A stretch of DNA of 64,000 bases, taken from positions 1-64,000 of the forward strand of contig NZ_SNWQ01000027.1 in assembly GCF_004361855.1 (NCBI RefSeq), written 5' to 3'. Positions 17,840 to 26,501 of the stretch are shown here, in pieces (position 1 is the first letter of the stretch; each line of letters starts with the position of its first letter). The position numbers were made by a program, and so were the translations under genes. This DNA is from Kribbella caucasensis (lineage in GTDB: Bacteria; Actinomycetota; Actinomycetes; Propionibacteriales; Kribbellaceae). A model generated the notes under the pieces. It was not told the origin of the DNA. It saw nothing but the letters and a program-made list of their open reading frames with translations, and ran no database searches.

Positions 17840-17915
17840 GGGACCGTGAACAAGCAATGGGGACCGTGAACTGGATATTTCTTGTTCACGGTCCCCATTT
17901 GTTGTTCACGGTCCC
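17840..17915. repeat. Intergenic palindromic repeat, copy B (32-bp stem)
   Basis: A 32-base arm (17840-17871, two GGGACCGTGAAC blocks) pairs with 17884-17915 (GTTCACGGTCCCC then TTGTTCACGGTCCC) with two adjacent mismatches and a 12-base loop. There is no following T-run, so it is not a standard terminator. It lies just after the DUF559 gene and before the end of rlmB, and belongs with copies A, C and D. Confidence 0.88.
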
Positions 17916-17975
17916 TGCTGGTTAACCGAGGTCCCCATGCGCGGCGGCCAACCACAGGTGACCCGCTGGGGCCGG

Positions 17976-18938
17976 TTATGCGGTGCGGCGGCGGGAGATT
18001 TCGTAGAGGGCTACGCCGGTGGCTATGCCGGCGTTGAGGGATTCGGTGGCGCTGGTCATCGGGATGGAGACGATCAGGTCGCAGTTCTCGCGGACCAGGC
18101 GGGCCAGCCCTTTGCCTTCGGAGCCGACGACGAGGACCAGGGGCTCGGTGGCTGCGGCGAGCTCGGGGAGTTCAACTTCGCCGCCCATGTCGAGGCCGAT
18201 GATCAGCATGCCGGCGTCCTTGTAGGACTTGAGCGCGCGGTTCAGGTTGGTGGCGCGGGCGACCGGGATCCGGGCCGCGGCGCCGGCCGAGGTCTTCCAG
18301 GCGGATGCGGACATCGAGGCGGTCCGGCGCTCCGGTACGACGACGCCGTGTGCCCCGAAGGCCGCGGCCGACCGGGTGATCGCGCCGAGGTTGCGCGGAT
18401 CGGTGACGCCGTCGAGCGCGACGATCAGCGGCACCTGGCCGGCGTCGTACGCGCGGCTGAGCAGGTCGTCCGGGTGGGCGTACTCGTACGGCGGGATCTG
18501 CACGGCCAGCCCTTGGTGCGAACCGTTGTTCGTCAGCCGGTCGAGCTCCTGCCGCGGTACTTCGAGCAGCGAGATGCCGTGCTCGACCGCGATCAGCAAC
18601 GCCTCCCGCAGCCGCGCGTCCCGTTCGGTGCCTTCGGCAACGTATACGGCGCTGACCGGGACGCCCGCGCGGAGCGCCTCGACGACCGGGTTGCGACCGT
18701 ACACCCACTCCACCGACGCGTCGGCGTCCTTGCGGGCGGGCCGGCGGGCGGCGGTGCGCTCCTGCGCCTTGGCCTTCGCCTTGGCGCGCTTGTACGCCGG
18801 GTGCTTGACCCGCTCCTCGGCCTTGGGCGTCGGGCCCTTGCCCTCGAGCCCACGACGAACCCGGCCGCCGGATCCGGCGGTCGGGTTGCCACGGGGCTTC
18901 TTGCGGATCGCGCCCTTGCGCTGACTACTGCCTGGCAC
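17976..18938 (-). CDS. rlmB: 23S rRNA (guanosine-2'-O-)-methyltransferase RlmB (TrmH family)
   Basis: The 320-residue protein has a basic, disordered N-terminus of about 70 residues, a substrate-binding domain ([21 protein letters not shown]) and a SPOUT methyltransferase domain with motifs 1-3: [31 protein letters not shown] and [21 protein letters not shown]. It methylates G2251 in the peptidyl-transferase loop. The GTG start at 18938 has AAGGAAA upstream and lies one base after the cysS stop, so the two are co-transcribed, as in most actinobacteria. Confidence 0.93.
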   Translation of the reverse strand: MPGSSQRKGAIRKKPRGNPTAGSGGRVRRGLEGKGPTPKAEERVKHPAYKRAKAKAKAQERTAARRPARKDADASVEWVYGRNPVVEALRAGVPVSAVYVAEGTERDARLREALLIAVEHGISLLEVPRQELDRLTNNGSHQGLAVQIPPYEYAHPDDLLSRAYDAGQVPLIVALDGVTDPRNLGAITRSAAAFGAHGVVVPERRTASMSASAWKTSAGAAARIPVARATNLNRALKSYKDAGMLIIGLDMGGEVELPELAAATEPLVLVVGSEGKGLARLVRENCDLIVSIPMTSATESLNAGIATGVALYEISRRRTA

Positions 18939-18939
18939 T

Positions 18940-20373
18940 TCAGTTTCCTTCGGTTGGTTGGTGCGGGGCGATCGTCCAGCGAGACCCCTGCGGGGTGTCC
19001 TCGACAACGACGCCGAGCGCCTTGAGCCGGTCGCGGATCTCGTCCGACGCGGCATAGTCCTTGCGTTCGCGGGCGGCCTGCCGCTGCTCGAGCAGCGCGC
19101 CGACCAGCCCGTCCAGGATCTCGGTGAGCTCCTCCGACGCACCGGTCCGCGACACCCACGGCTCGGCCAGCGGGTCCAGGCCCAGTACGGCGAGCATCCC
19201 GCGCACGGCGGCCAGGTTCTCCCGCAGTGCGGGCGAATCCCCGTCCTCGATCAGCTTGTTCCCATCGTGCACGGTGTTGTGCAGTACGGCGATCGCCGCA
19301 GGCGTGCTGAGATCGTTGTCCATCTCAGCGACGAACTCGACGGGCAACTTGGTGGCCGGCTCGACCCCGCCGGTGACCTCGGTCGCCCGGGCGATGAACC
19401 CCTCGATCCGCTGGAAGCCGGTCGCGGCCTTCTCGAGCGAGGCCAACGAGTACTCCACCACAGACCGGTAGTGCGACTGGACCAGGTACCACCGCAGCTC
19501 GATCGGCCGGACCCGGCGGACCACGTTGCGGACGATCGCGCCGTTGCCGAGCGACTTCGACATCTTCTCGCCGGCCGCGGTGACGAGCGCGTTGTGCATC
19601 CAGAAGCGGGCGAACTTCTGCCCGACCGCCGTCGACTGGGCCAACTCGTTCTCGTGGTGCGGGAAACGCAGGTCGAGCCCGCCGCCGTGGATGTCGAACT
19701 CGGTGCCGAGGTACTTCCCCGCCATCGCCGAGCACTCCAGATGCCAACCCGGCCGGCCGCGACCCCACGGAGTCGGCCAGGAGGCGGTCCGCGGAGTGTC
19801 CTCGGTGTGCCCCTTCCACAGGGCGAAGTCGCGCGGATCCCGCTTGCCCCGGGGATCGGCGTCCTCGGCCGGCTCCATGTCGTCGATCTTCTGGTTCGAC
19901 AGTTCGCCGTACGCCGGCCACGACTTCACGTCGAAGTACACGTCACCCGACCCGTCCGGCGCGACGTACGCGTGACCGGAGTCGATCAACTGCTGGATCA
20001 TCTCGAGCATCTCGGGGATGTGCCCGGTGGCGCGTGGCTCGTACGTCGGTGGGCGGCAGCCGAGCACGTCGTATGCCCAGTGCAGTTCGCGCTCGAACTC
20101 GTAGGCGTGCGCCCACCACGGGACGCCCCGCTCGGCGGACTTGGCCAGGATCTTGTCCTCGATGTCGGTCACGTTCGCGATCACGGTGACTTCGTAACCG
20201 GCGTACTCGAACCAGCGCCGCAGGACGTCGAACACGACCTCCTTGTAGATGTGCCCTACGTGCGGGGCACCCTGCACCGTCAGCCCACAGTGGTAGATCC
20301 CGACCTTGCCCGGATGAACGGGCTCGAAATCTCTCACTGCTGCTGTCGCGGTGTCATACAAGCGAAGTGTCAC
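18940..20373 (-). CDS. cysS: Cysteinyl-tRNA synthetase
   Basis: The 477-residue class I synthetase shows the HIGH-type motif in [10 protein letters not shown], the zinc-binding C29 (YHCGLTVQG) with later Cys/His ligands ([13 protein letters not shown]) and the KMSKS loop (EKMSKSLGN). The C-terminal helical part (about 340-470) completes the family length. It charges tRNA-Cys; its relative MshC in mycothiol synthesis is shorter and lacks the C-terminal domain, so this is the tRNA enzyme. It is the first gene of the cysS-rlmB operon. Confidence 0.96.
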   Translation of the reverse strand: MTLRLYDTATAAVRDFEPVHPGKVGIYHCGLTVQGAPHVGHIYKEVVFDVLRRWFEYAGYEVTVIANVTDIEDKILAKSAERGVPWWAHAYEFERELHWAYDVLGCRPPTYEPRATGHIPEMLEMIQQLIDSGHAYVAPDGSGDVYFDVKSWPAYGELSNQKIDDMEPAEDADPRGKRDPRDFALWKGHTEDTPRTASWPTPWGRGRPGWHLECSAMAGKYLGTEFDIHGGGLDLRFPHHENELAQSTAVGQKFARFWMHNALVTAAGEKMSKSLGNGAIVRNVVRRVRPIELRWYLVQSHYRSVVEYSLASLEKAATGFQRIEGFIARATEVTGGVEPATKLPVEFVAEMDNDLSTPAAIAVLHNTVHDGNKLIEDGDSPALRENLAAVRGMLAVLGLDPLAEPWVSRTGASEELTEILDGLVGALLEQRQAARERKDYAASDEIRDRLKALGVVVEDTPQGSRWTIAPHQPTEGN

Positions 20374-20551
20374 CGATCAAGGGTAACGGTCGGATGAGAC
20401 TGCTCTTGACAGTTATCCCCAGGCTGGTCATCGGCTTGCCGTCAAATTCTCACAACGAAACTGCCAAGTCTTGGTTATTTCCTACCTCGACCCGGGTAAA
20501 ACCTTCGCCGAGCGCTCTGTCCGCCCCTTTGCGTTCTCCTGGAGGTTCCTC

Positions 20552-21376
20552 GTGAAGTCCCTCGTCACGGGTGCCGTCGTCACGCTCGGCCTGCTCACGG
20601 CCTCGCTTGCCGGCCCCACCCTCGCTACAGCACAGTCAACCGCCCCTCACCAACCGACCGCCGAGGCCCGTGCGCACGGCATCACCAAAGCCGGTGACGC
20701 CTACATGGGCTGGCGCCAGACCAGTACGGCCGTCACCACCGCGGTGATGGCACCGGCCGCCACGGTCGAAGGCATCGACGTCTCCAGCCATCAGGGCAAT
20801 GTGAACTGGGCCGCGCAATGGACCGCCGGCAAGCGGTTCGCCTACGTGAAGGCGTCGGAAGGCAACTACTACACGAACCCGTACTTCGCCCAGCAGTACA
20901 ACGGTTCCTACAACGTCGGCATGATCCGCGGCGCCTACCACTTCGCCACCCCGAACGACTCCAGCGGCGCCAACCAGGCCAACTACTTCGTCGACCACGG
21001 CGGCGGCTGGTCCAAGGACGGCAAGACACTGCCCGGCGCGCTCGACATCGAGTACAACCCGTACGGAGCGACCTGCTACGGCAAGACCCAGGCCGCGATG
21101 GTGACCTGGATCCGCGACTTCCTCAACACCTACAAGGCCCGCACCACCCGGGACGCAGTGATCTACACGAACCTGGACTGGTGGACCCGCTGCACCGGTA
21201 ACACCACGGCGTTCAACAGCACCAATCCGCTCTGGGTCGCGCGGTACGCCTCGGCACCCGGGACGCTGCCGGGCGGCTGGCCGTACTACACGTTCTGGCA
21301 GTACAGCTCGAGCCCGATCGACCAGAACCGCTTCAACGGCGACCAGACCAGATTGGTTGCCCTCGCCAACGGCTGA
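20552..21376 (+). CDS. Secreted GH25 lysozyme (muramidase)
   Basis: The 274-residue protein begins with a signal peptide (about residues 1-27: basic start then GAVVTLGLLTASLAGPTLATA). After a linker of about 45 residues a GH25 barrel starts at VEGIDVSSHQGNVNW. Catalytic-site acids are D76 in EGIDVSS and the D165-I-E167 pair in ALDIEYN; E167 is the presumed proton donor. It hydrolyses the MurNAc-GlcNAc bond of peptidoglycan outside the cell. The GTG start at 20552 has CTGGAGG; an in-frame start at 20471 would put 27 residues ahead of the signal peptide. A strong terminator follows. Confidence 0.9.
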   Translation: MKSLVTGAVVTLGLLTASLAGPTLATAQSTAPHQPTAEARAHGITKAGDAYMGWRQTSTAVTTAVMAPAATVEGIDVSSHQGNVNWAAQWTAGKRFAYVKASEGNYYTNPYFAQQYNGSYNVGMIRGAYHFATPNDSSGANQANYFVDHGGGWSKDGKTLPGALDIEYNPYGATCYGKTQAAMVTWIRDFLNTYKARTTRDAVIYTNLDWWTRCTGNTTAFNSTNPLWVARYASAPGTLPGGWPYYTFWQYSSSPIDQNRFNGDQTRLVALANG

Positions 21377-21440
21377 CCCAGCGACGGACTCGCCGGGTCC
21401 AGTTTCGCCGGCGCTCCGTTCCGGATCCGGGGAGAGGAGA

Positions 21441-21472
21441 CGGGCCCTCCTGACGCGACTCAGGAGGGCCCG
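21441..21472 (+). terminator. Hairpin terminator after the GH25 gene
   Basis: CGGGCCCTCCTGA (21441-21453) and TCAGGAGGGCCCG (21460-21472) form a perfect 13-bp stem with a 6-base loop, about 65 bases after the lysozyme stop. There is no T-run, as is common in GC-rich actinobacteria. Confidence 0.75.
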
Positions 21473-21518
21473 GGCCGCTGTGCTCCTAATTGACTTGCCG
21501 GGGTGCGGTGGTCGCTTA

Positions 21519-21683
21519 GGGCCTGTCTGACGGTTCCCTGCAGTCGCGAGCAGGTGCTCGGTGCGGTAGCTCGGTGTGCTGGAGTGAAGGCCTCGATGCG
21601 GTGTTCATCGTGGCCTTTGCTCCAGTGCAGCGAGATGCCGTGCCGAGTGCCGCGCAGCACGCAGGGAACCGTCAGACAGGCCC
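21519..21683. mobile_element. MITE-like hairpin element, 165 bp, flanked by TA
   Basis: Perfect 23-bp terminal inverted repeats (21519-21541 and 21661-21683, beginning GGGCCTGTCTGACGG) are flanked on both sides by TA (21517-21518 and 21684-21685), as expected from a TA-targeting transposase. The interior is also self-complementary: 21554-21592 pairs with 21612-21650 at 28 of 39 positions, and 9 of the 11 differences would be G-U pairs in the plus-strand RNA. No coding frame fits. The right end is 12 bases from the GTG of the acetyltransferase gene. Confidence 0.75.
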
Positions 21684-21695
21684 TAAGCTCGGGAT

Positions 21696-22265
21696 GTGAG
21701 CCTTCCGCTGCCGATCGAGACCGAGCGGCTGACCCTGCGCCGCTACACCGAGACCGACTACGACGACCTGCTGAAGTTGCAGTCGAACGACGACGTCACC
21801 CGTTTCTTACTTTACGAGTCGAAGACACCCGAGCAGGTCCGGGATTCACTCGCACTCCGGCTGGCCGACGTACCGATGGATGCGGATGGACAGGCGGTGA
21901 CGTTTGCCGTCGTACTGCGGGAGACGGGGCAACACGTCGGCGAGGTGACGATGTTCGTGCAGTCCGTGGAGCACAAGGGCGGCGAGATCGGCTTCGTCTT
22001 CCACCCGGACTTCCACGGCCGGGGATACGCGACCGAGGCGGCAGCCGCGCTACTGCGCCTGGGCTTCGAGCATTTCGGCATGCACCGGATGATCGGGCGG
22101 CTGGACGGTCGGAACGCCGGATCCGCAGGAGTGATGAAGCGACTCGGGATGCGGCAGGAGGCGCACTTCGTCTCGAACGAGTTCCTCAAGGGCGAGTGGA
22201 CCGACGAGCTCGTCTTCGCGATGCTCGCGGAGGAGTGGAAGGCCGGCACGCTCGCCGCGGAGTAG
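21696..22265 (+). CDS. GNAT family N-acetyltransferase, RimJ/RimL type
   Basis: The 189-residue protein starts with the typical LPIETERLTLRRYTETD and has GEIGFVFHPDFHGRGYATEAA as the acetyl-CoA pyrophosphate loop (motif A, about residues 89-109), then RLDGRNAGSAGVMKRLGMRQEA. Such enzymes acetylate protein N-termini, amino sugars or antibiotics; the substrate cannot be read. The GTG start leaves almost no untranslated space beyond the right end of the hairpin element, so the insertion has probably displaced its original promoter or ribosome site. Confidence 0.88.
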   Translation: MSLPLPIETERLTLRRYTETDYDDLLKLQSNDDVTRFLLYESKTPEQVRDSLALRLADVPMDADGQAVTFAVVLRETGQHVGEVTMFVQSVEHKGGEIGFVFHPDFHGRGYATEAAAALLRLGFEHFGMHRMIGRLDGRNAGSAGVMKRLGMRQEAHFVSNEFLKGEWTDELVFAMLAEEWKAGTLAAE

Positions 22266-22357
22266 CACTCCGGTACCGAAAGTAACTAACGGCGACGACA
22301 CGATCGACGGCACGCGTTCACCGCGACAGGACGTGGTACCAGGTCTAGCGTTTTGGC

Positions 22358-23635
22358 ATGACCGCCTCCCGCCCACTTGCCGCCCTGGTCTCCGGGGTGG
22401 TCGTGCTCAGCCTCGCCGCCGTACCGAGCGAGGCCGCCAAGGTGCCGCAACAACGCGACATCGCCTACCACGCCTGGACCTCGACCACCGAGTTCCTGGC
22501 CGGCGAACCTGCCGGCACCGTGGTCGCCGACGGCAGCCTGACCTTCGGCACCGCAACCGGCACCACCTCGTACGTCGACCCGTTCGGCGATGGCACGGCC
22601 AAGACCTACGACCGCACCACCTGGACCTCACCAGAAGTCCAGACCAGCTTCGGCCTGACCGAGCTGATCGCGTCGTGGAACGCCACCACTCCGCCCGGCA
22701 CCTGGGTCGAGGTCGCGATGGCGGGCCACACCGACCTGGGTACGACGACCAAGTGGTACGTGCTCGGCCGCTGGGGTAGCGGCGACGACACCTCGGCCGG
22801 TGACATCCACCGGACCTCGGTCGCGAGCCAGGGCGACTCGAACGGCTCCGTGGCGGTCGACACCTTCGTAGCCGCAACCGGGCGGTCACTGGATCGCTGG
22901 CAGTTGAAGGTCTCGCTCTACCGGCTCGCCGCGACGACCGGCACGCCGTCTGTACGCAGTGTCGGTGCGGTCGCGACCAGGCTGCCGGACGAGAAGAAGG
23001 TCCCGGTCAGCCCGCTCGGCGGCGCGGAAGGTGTCGTACTGGACGTACCGACGTACTCGCAGGAGAAACACATCGGGCACTACCCGCAGTGGGACGGCGG
23101 CGGCGAGGCGTGGTGCTCCCCGACCTCCACCGCGATGGTCCTCGACTATTACGGCGCAGGCCCTTCTGCCGACGAGACAGCCTGGGTCGATCCGGCCGAC
23201 GCCGATCCACAGGTGGACCACTCCGCCCGCTCGGTCTTCGACTACGCCTACGACGGCGCGGGCAACTGGCCCTACAACACCGCGTACGCCGGAACTCGTG
23301 GGCTCGACGCCTTCGTCACCCGACTGCGTTCGCTGACGGAGGCGGAGCAGTACATCAAGGCCGGCATCCCGTTGATCGCGTCCCTGTCCTTCAAGAAGGG
23401 CGAACTCCCCGGCGCCGGCTACGGCACGAACGGCCACCTGATGGTCATCGTCGGCTTCGACGCGGCCGGCAACGTCGTGGTCAACGACCCCGCCTCCCAC
23501 CTGATCCCGAGCAACGACCAGGTCCGTACGACGTATGACCGCGAAGCCTTCGAAAACGCCTGGGTCCCCCACTCAGGCGGCCTCGTCTACGTCATCCACC
23601 CGCCGTCGGTCCAACTCCCCCAAATCACCACCTAG
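22358..23635 (+). CDS. Secreted C39-like peptidase domain protein
   Basis: The 425-residue protein has a signal peptide (about residues 1-26), a beta-rich N-terminal half (about 30-220, a galactose-binding-like sandwich with WNATTPPGTWVEVAM) and a C-terminal C39-like domain. The papain-like triad is visible: C253 in EAWCSPTSTAMVLDYY, H360 in GTNGHLMVIVGFD and D377 in VVNDPAS. Family members are extracellular cysteine peptidase-like proteins of mostly unknown substrate. No transporter or bacteriocin precursor is nearby, so a bacteriocin-processing role is unlikely. Confidence 0.85.
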   Translation: MTASRPLAALVSGVVVLSLAAVPSEAAKVPQQRDIAYHAWTSTTEFLAGEPAGTVVADGSLTFGTATGTTSYVDPFGDGTAKTYDRTTWTSPEVQTSFGLTELIASWNATTPPGTWVEVAMAGHTDLGTTTKWYVLGRWGSGDDTSAGDIHRTSVASQGDSNGSVAVDTFVAATGRSLDRWQLKVSLYRLAATTGTPSVRSVGAVATRLPDEKKVPVSPLGGAEGVVLDVPTYSQEKHIGHYPQWDGGGEAWCSPTSTAMVLDYYGAGPSADETAWVDPADADPQVDHSARSVFDYAYDGAGNWPYNTAYAGTRGLDAFVTRLRSLTEAEQYIKAGIPLIASLSFKKGELPGAGYGTNGHLMVIVGFDAAGNVVVNDPASHLIPSNDQVRTTYDREAFENAWVPHSGGLVYVIHPPSVQLPQITT

Positions 23636-23654
23636 TAGGCCTCCCCAGCCATCC

Positions 23655-23680
23655 CCGCTGGCGGGTTGTCTCACCAGCGG
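23655..23680. terminator. Weak hairpin between convergent genes
   Basis: CCGCTGG (23655-23661) pairs with CCAGCGG (23674-23680) over a 12-base loop, between the convergent stops of the C39-like gene and the phosphotransferase gene. Only seven base pairs, so the call is tentative. Confidence 0.35.
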
Positions 23681-23698
23681 CGGCCGCGATGCGAGTGC

Positions 23699-24661
23699 CT
23701 AGAGGGCGTTGGCCCAGCCGGCGGGGTCGGGGCCGGGTGGGATGGCGGCGATGCCGCGCCAGAGGACGAGGGCTTGGAGCCATTGGGCTTCGGGGTTGGT
23801 GAGTGGGCGCACCGACTCGTAGCCCGCGAGGAAGGTGCGGCGTACGTTGGCCGGGGTCGGGTTCCAGTCGGTGAAGCGGGTGTTGAGGAAGACGAGCGTG
23901 CGCGCGAGGTCGCAGACCGCGTAGTCCCAGGCGATCTCGTCGAAGTCGACGACGGCGACGATCTCGGTGTCGGCGGTGAGGATGTTGGTCGAGCGGTAGT
24001 CGTTGTGGATCAACTGCGGCTCGGTGTCGATCGGCGGCAGCGTGGAGATCTGCTCGCGTAGTCGGTCAGAGGCTGCGGGCGCGATCCGGGAGTCGTCCTC
24101 TGCGAGCCACTGCTCTATACGCTGTCGAAGATCCGCAGGCGAATTCGGCTCGGATCCGATCAGGCGATGGTCCGGGTGGAGAGCCAACGCGGCGTGCAGC
24201 TCCGCAAAGGACGCACCGGCCGCGCGGACCGTGGTTTCGTTGCCGGTATCAAGCGGTTGACCGTCCACCGCCTGCTGCACCGTCATCGACAACCGGGACG
24301 AATCAGAGCTGACGATCTCCCGATACCGGCCGTCCACCGACTCCAGCGGCGGCGCCACCGGCACACCTCGCTGGTGCAACGCGTTGATCAGATCCGCAGC
24401 CGCGGCAAACCGTACGAACTGCCCCTCAGCCCGAGACCACTTCGCCACGAACGCTCCCCGATCGCTGCGAATCCACGCGATCGCATTGTGGCCGCTGATG
24501 AGGATCCGCTCGCAGCTCTCGACGTCGACGCCCCAAACCTCAGCCAAAACCTTGGTGAGCCAGAGAACGGCCTCGTCAAAGCCGTAGAGCCCGAACCTGT
24601 CCCGCAGGGCGTCTTGTGGATCGGTCGATTCCCAGAGCATCGACAGTCCGGTTGGAAACAT
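23699..24661 (-). CDS. Aminoglycoside-phosphotransferase family protein
   Basis: The 320-residue protein shows the APH/homoserine-kinase-like fold: AFVAKWSRAEGQFVRFAAAADLI in the N-lobe, then the catalytic LIHNDYRSTNIL loop and the metal-binding VVDFDEIAWDYAVCDLA. The H in the catalytic loop and both aspartates are intact, so it should be active, unlike the fragment at 71-439. The substrate is unknown. The ATG at 24661 lies 6 bases after the stop of the DUF2207 gene and is probably in its transcript; ATG 24640 is an alternative start. Confidence 0.85.
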   Translation of the reverse strand: MFPTGLSMLWESTDPQDALRDRFGLYGFDEAVLWLTKVLAEVWGVDVESCERILISGHNAIAWIRSDRGAFVAKWSRAEGQFVRFAAAADLINALHQRGVPVAPPLESVDGRYREIVSSDSSRLSMTVQQAVDGQPLDTGNETTVRAAGASFAELHAALALHPDHRLIGSEPNSPADLRQRIEQWLAEDDSRIAPAASDRLREQISTLPPIDTEPQLIHNDYRSTNILTADTEIVAVVDFDEIAWDYAVCDLARTLVFLNTRFTDWNPTPANVRRTFLAGYESVRPLTNPEAQWLQALVLWRGIAAIPPGPDPAGWANAL

Positions 24662-24667
24662 CTCCGG

Positions 24668-26347
24668 TCAACGGGTGAAGAGGGCGCCGGTTAGGTTCGT
24701 GGTGAGGTTGCGGAGGGAGTCGGGGAGGTACTGGAGGTGCCAGCCGCGGGGGCCTCGGTACCAGTGGAAGCCTTCGTCCTCGTCGTCGTCGGCGTCTGTG
24801 GCTACGAGGGCGTCGATCCAGCGCTCCGAGCCGCCCAGGACCACGGCGTACGGGAGGGCACGGGAGCAGAGTTCGGCGTGCTGGTCGGACGGGAGTTCGC
24901 TGACGTCCATCTCCAGCAGCTCGCCGCGGATGGCTGCGACCTGGCCGAGGACCCGGCCGGCGGCGGGGGCCTTGGCGGGCATGTAGCGGCCGATGACGAG
25001 CAGGCCGAGGCCGACGGCGGTGACGGCGAGACCGAGCAGGCCCCAGGTGGTGAAGAGGGCGAGCAGGACAGTGCCGATCACGCCGAGGACGGTCACGGCG
25101 ATGCCGATGGTGGCCCAGGTGGATCGGGTCCGGTCGGGGCGCTCGGTGAACCAGCCGCGCTTGACCACCCCGTCGTACAGGGCGTCCTGGACCTGGCCGA
25201 GGTTGGCCCGGACCTGCTTGCCGAGTTCGGAGACCAGGACCGTGTCGTTGTCGCCGAAGATCGCGCGGACCAGGACGTTCTCGTACCGCTGCAGCTCTTC
25301 GGACGGCGCGTTCGCGATCCGCTTGAGCTCCCAGTCGGGCCGGGAGTACTCGGACTCGTGCTCGAGCTCGGTGATGGTGAGGTGTCCGCGGACGGCGAGG
25401 TCGATGATGGTGGCGGTGACGTCGACCGGGTCGATCCGCTCGTCGATCAGGGTGCCGACCTCACCGGGGCGCAGGTCGGCCGGCGGGGTGAAGTCGATCC
25501 GGGTGTCCTGGCCGAGGCTGAACAGCGACGCCGGTACGACGCGGCGCGGGTCGACCTGGTCGCGGCCGCGCAGCCGGTACAGGACGAGCAGGGCCGCGGC
25601 GCCGAGGACCAGCACCAGCAGCGAGGTGATCAGTTGCGCGGTGTCGGTGGAGAACGCGCGCTTGAGGGTCTTGCGGTACTCGACGATCGAGTTGGCCGCG
25701 ATCTCGCCCTCGGGGAAACCGATCGTCATCCGGACCGTGTTGCCCGGCGGCAGGCCCTGCTGGCGGAACGTCGGGCCGGCGGTCTCGCCGATCTGCGCCA
25801 GGGTGCACGGGGTGTTGCTGTCGATCGCGCCGGCGAAGCAGGAGACGTGCGAGACCTCGGGGGTGCTGTAGACGATGTTCGCGTCCTGGACGGTGAGCGC
25901 CAGCCCGGTCAGCGGCGCGAACCGGACCTCGGTGCCGTTCAGCGTCTTCGCGACCGCGCCGCGCACGGTGTACGTGAAGTCCAGCTGAGCGTCGCCGGCG
26001 ACATCCGCGACCGCGATCGAGGTGACCTCGCCGTCGGTGGTCAGCTCGGTCTGCTTGGTCTCACCGCCCGCCTTGACCTGCAGGTCCTCGATCCGCTGCA
26101 CGTGATCGACGTCGTCCGGCAGGTGGTCGCGAGTGACGACGAACCGGGTGAAGGTCCCGGACACGTTGCTCAGCTTCCACGATTCGGACACCTTGAGCGC
26201 ACCGTCGCGGTCCACCCGGATCTCGCTGTCGTAGTTGGTCACCACCGGGTCAGCGGCGTCGCCCATACCGGTCGCACCGGCCTGCCCGCCCGTCAGGGTC
26301 AGGAAGCCGAGCGCACAGAGGGACACCCCGAGCAGACGTAGACGCAT
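24668..26347 (-). CDS. DUF2207 membrane protein, copy 1
   Basis: The 559-residue protein has a signal peptide (about 1-25), an outer DUF2207 beta domain (about 30-235; NYDSEIRVDRDGALKVSESW), a membrane helix at about 241-262 (LITSLLVLVLGAAALLVLY), a cytoplasmic winged-helix-like part (VTATIIDLAVRGHLTITE and VQDALYDGVVKRGWF), two to three more helices at about 413-457 and an acidic tail. DUF2207 proteins have no assigned function. It lies head-to-head with the remains of a zinc-peptidase gene (26502-26950), the same relation that DUF2207 copy 2 has to the peptidase at 33668. Confidence 0.9.
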   Translation of the reverse strand: MRLRLLGVSLCALGFLTLTGGQAGATGMGDAADPVVTNYDSEIRVDRDGALKVSESWKLSNVSGTFTRFVVTRDHLPDDVDHVQRIEDLQVKAGGETKQTELTTDGEVTSIAVADVAGDAQLDFTYTVRGAVAKTLNGTEVRFAPLTGLALTVQDANIVYSTPEVSHVSCFAGAIDSNTPCTLAQIGETAGPTFRQQGLPPGNTVRMTIGFPEGEIAANSIVEYRKTLKRAFSTDTAQLITSLLVLVLGAAALLVLYRLRGRDQVDPRRVVPASLFSLGQDTRIDFTPPADLRPGEVGTLIDERIDPVDVTATIIDLAVRGHLTITELEHESEYSRPDWELKRIANAPSEELQRYENVLVRAIFGDNDTVLVSELGKQVRANLGQVQDALYDGVVKRGWFTERPDRTRSTWATIGIAVTVLGVIGTVLLALFTTWGLLGLAVTAVGLGLLVIGRYMPAKAPAAGRVLGQVAAIRGELLEMDVSELPSDQHAELCSRALPYAVVLGGSERWIDALVATDADDDEDEGFHWYRGPRGWHLQYLPDSLRNLTTNLTGALFTR

Positions 26348-26501
26348 CGCCCAATCACACCGTATCGAGAGGTCAGGAACGGATCGGCCCGCGCCACCGG
26401 GCCCCTGCGAGCCACCGGGCGGGGCCACAGGTCGTACACAAGTCGTTGCCGTGATTGTTGCCAGGGGGCACCTTACCGCTACTGGTGGCCACCGCCGCCA
26501 C

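Noticed and set aside
20406-20434. TTGACA followed by a weak -10 before the lysozyme gene
   Set aside because: The -35 is good but nothing resembling TANNNT lies at 16-18 bases, so I did not annotate a promoter.
21519-21683. Ordinary rho-independent terminator
   Set aside because: The arms are far too long, terminal repeats are perfect, and TA flanks both ends; a separate terminator already lies at 21441-21472.
22358-23635. Bacteriocin-processing transporter, from the C39-like domain
   Set aside because: There are no ABC transporter helices or ATPase domain and no small precursor gene. It is a secreted stand-alone protein.
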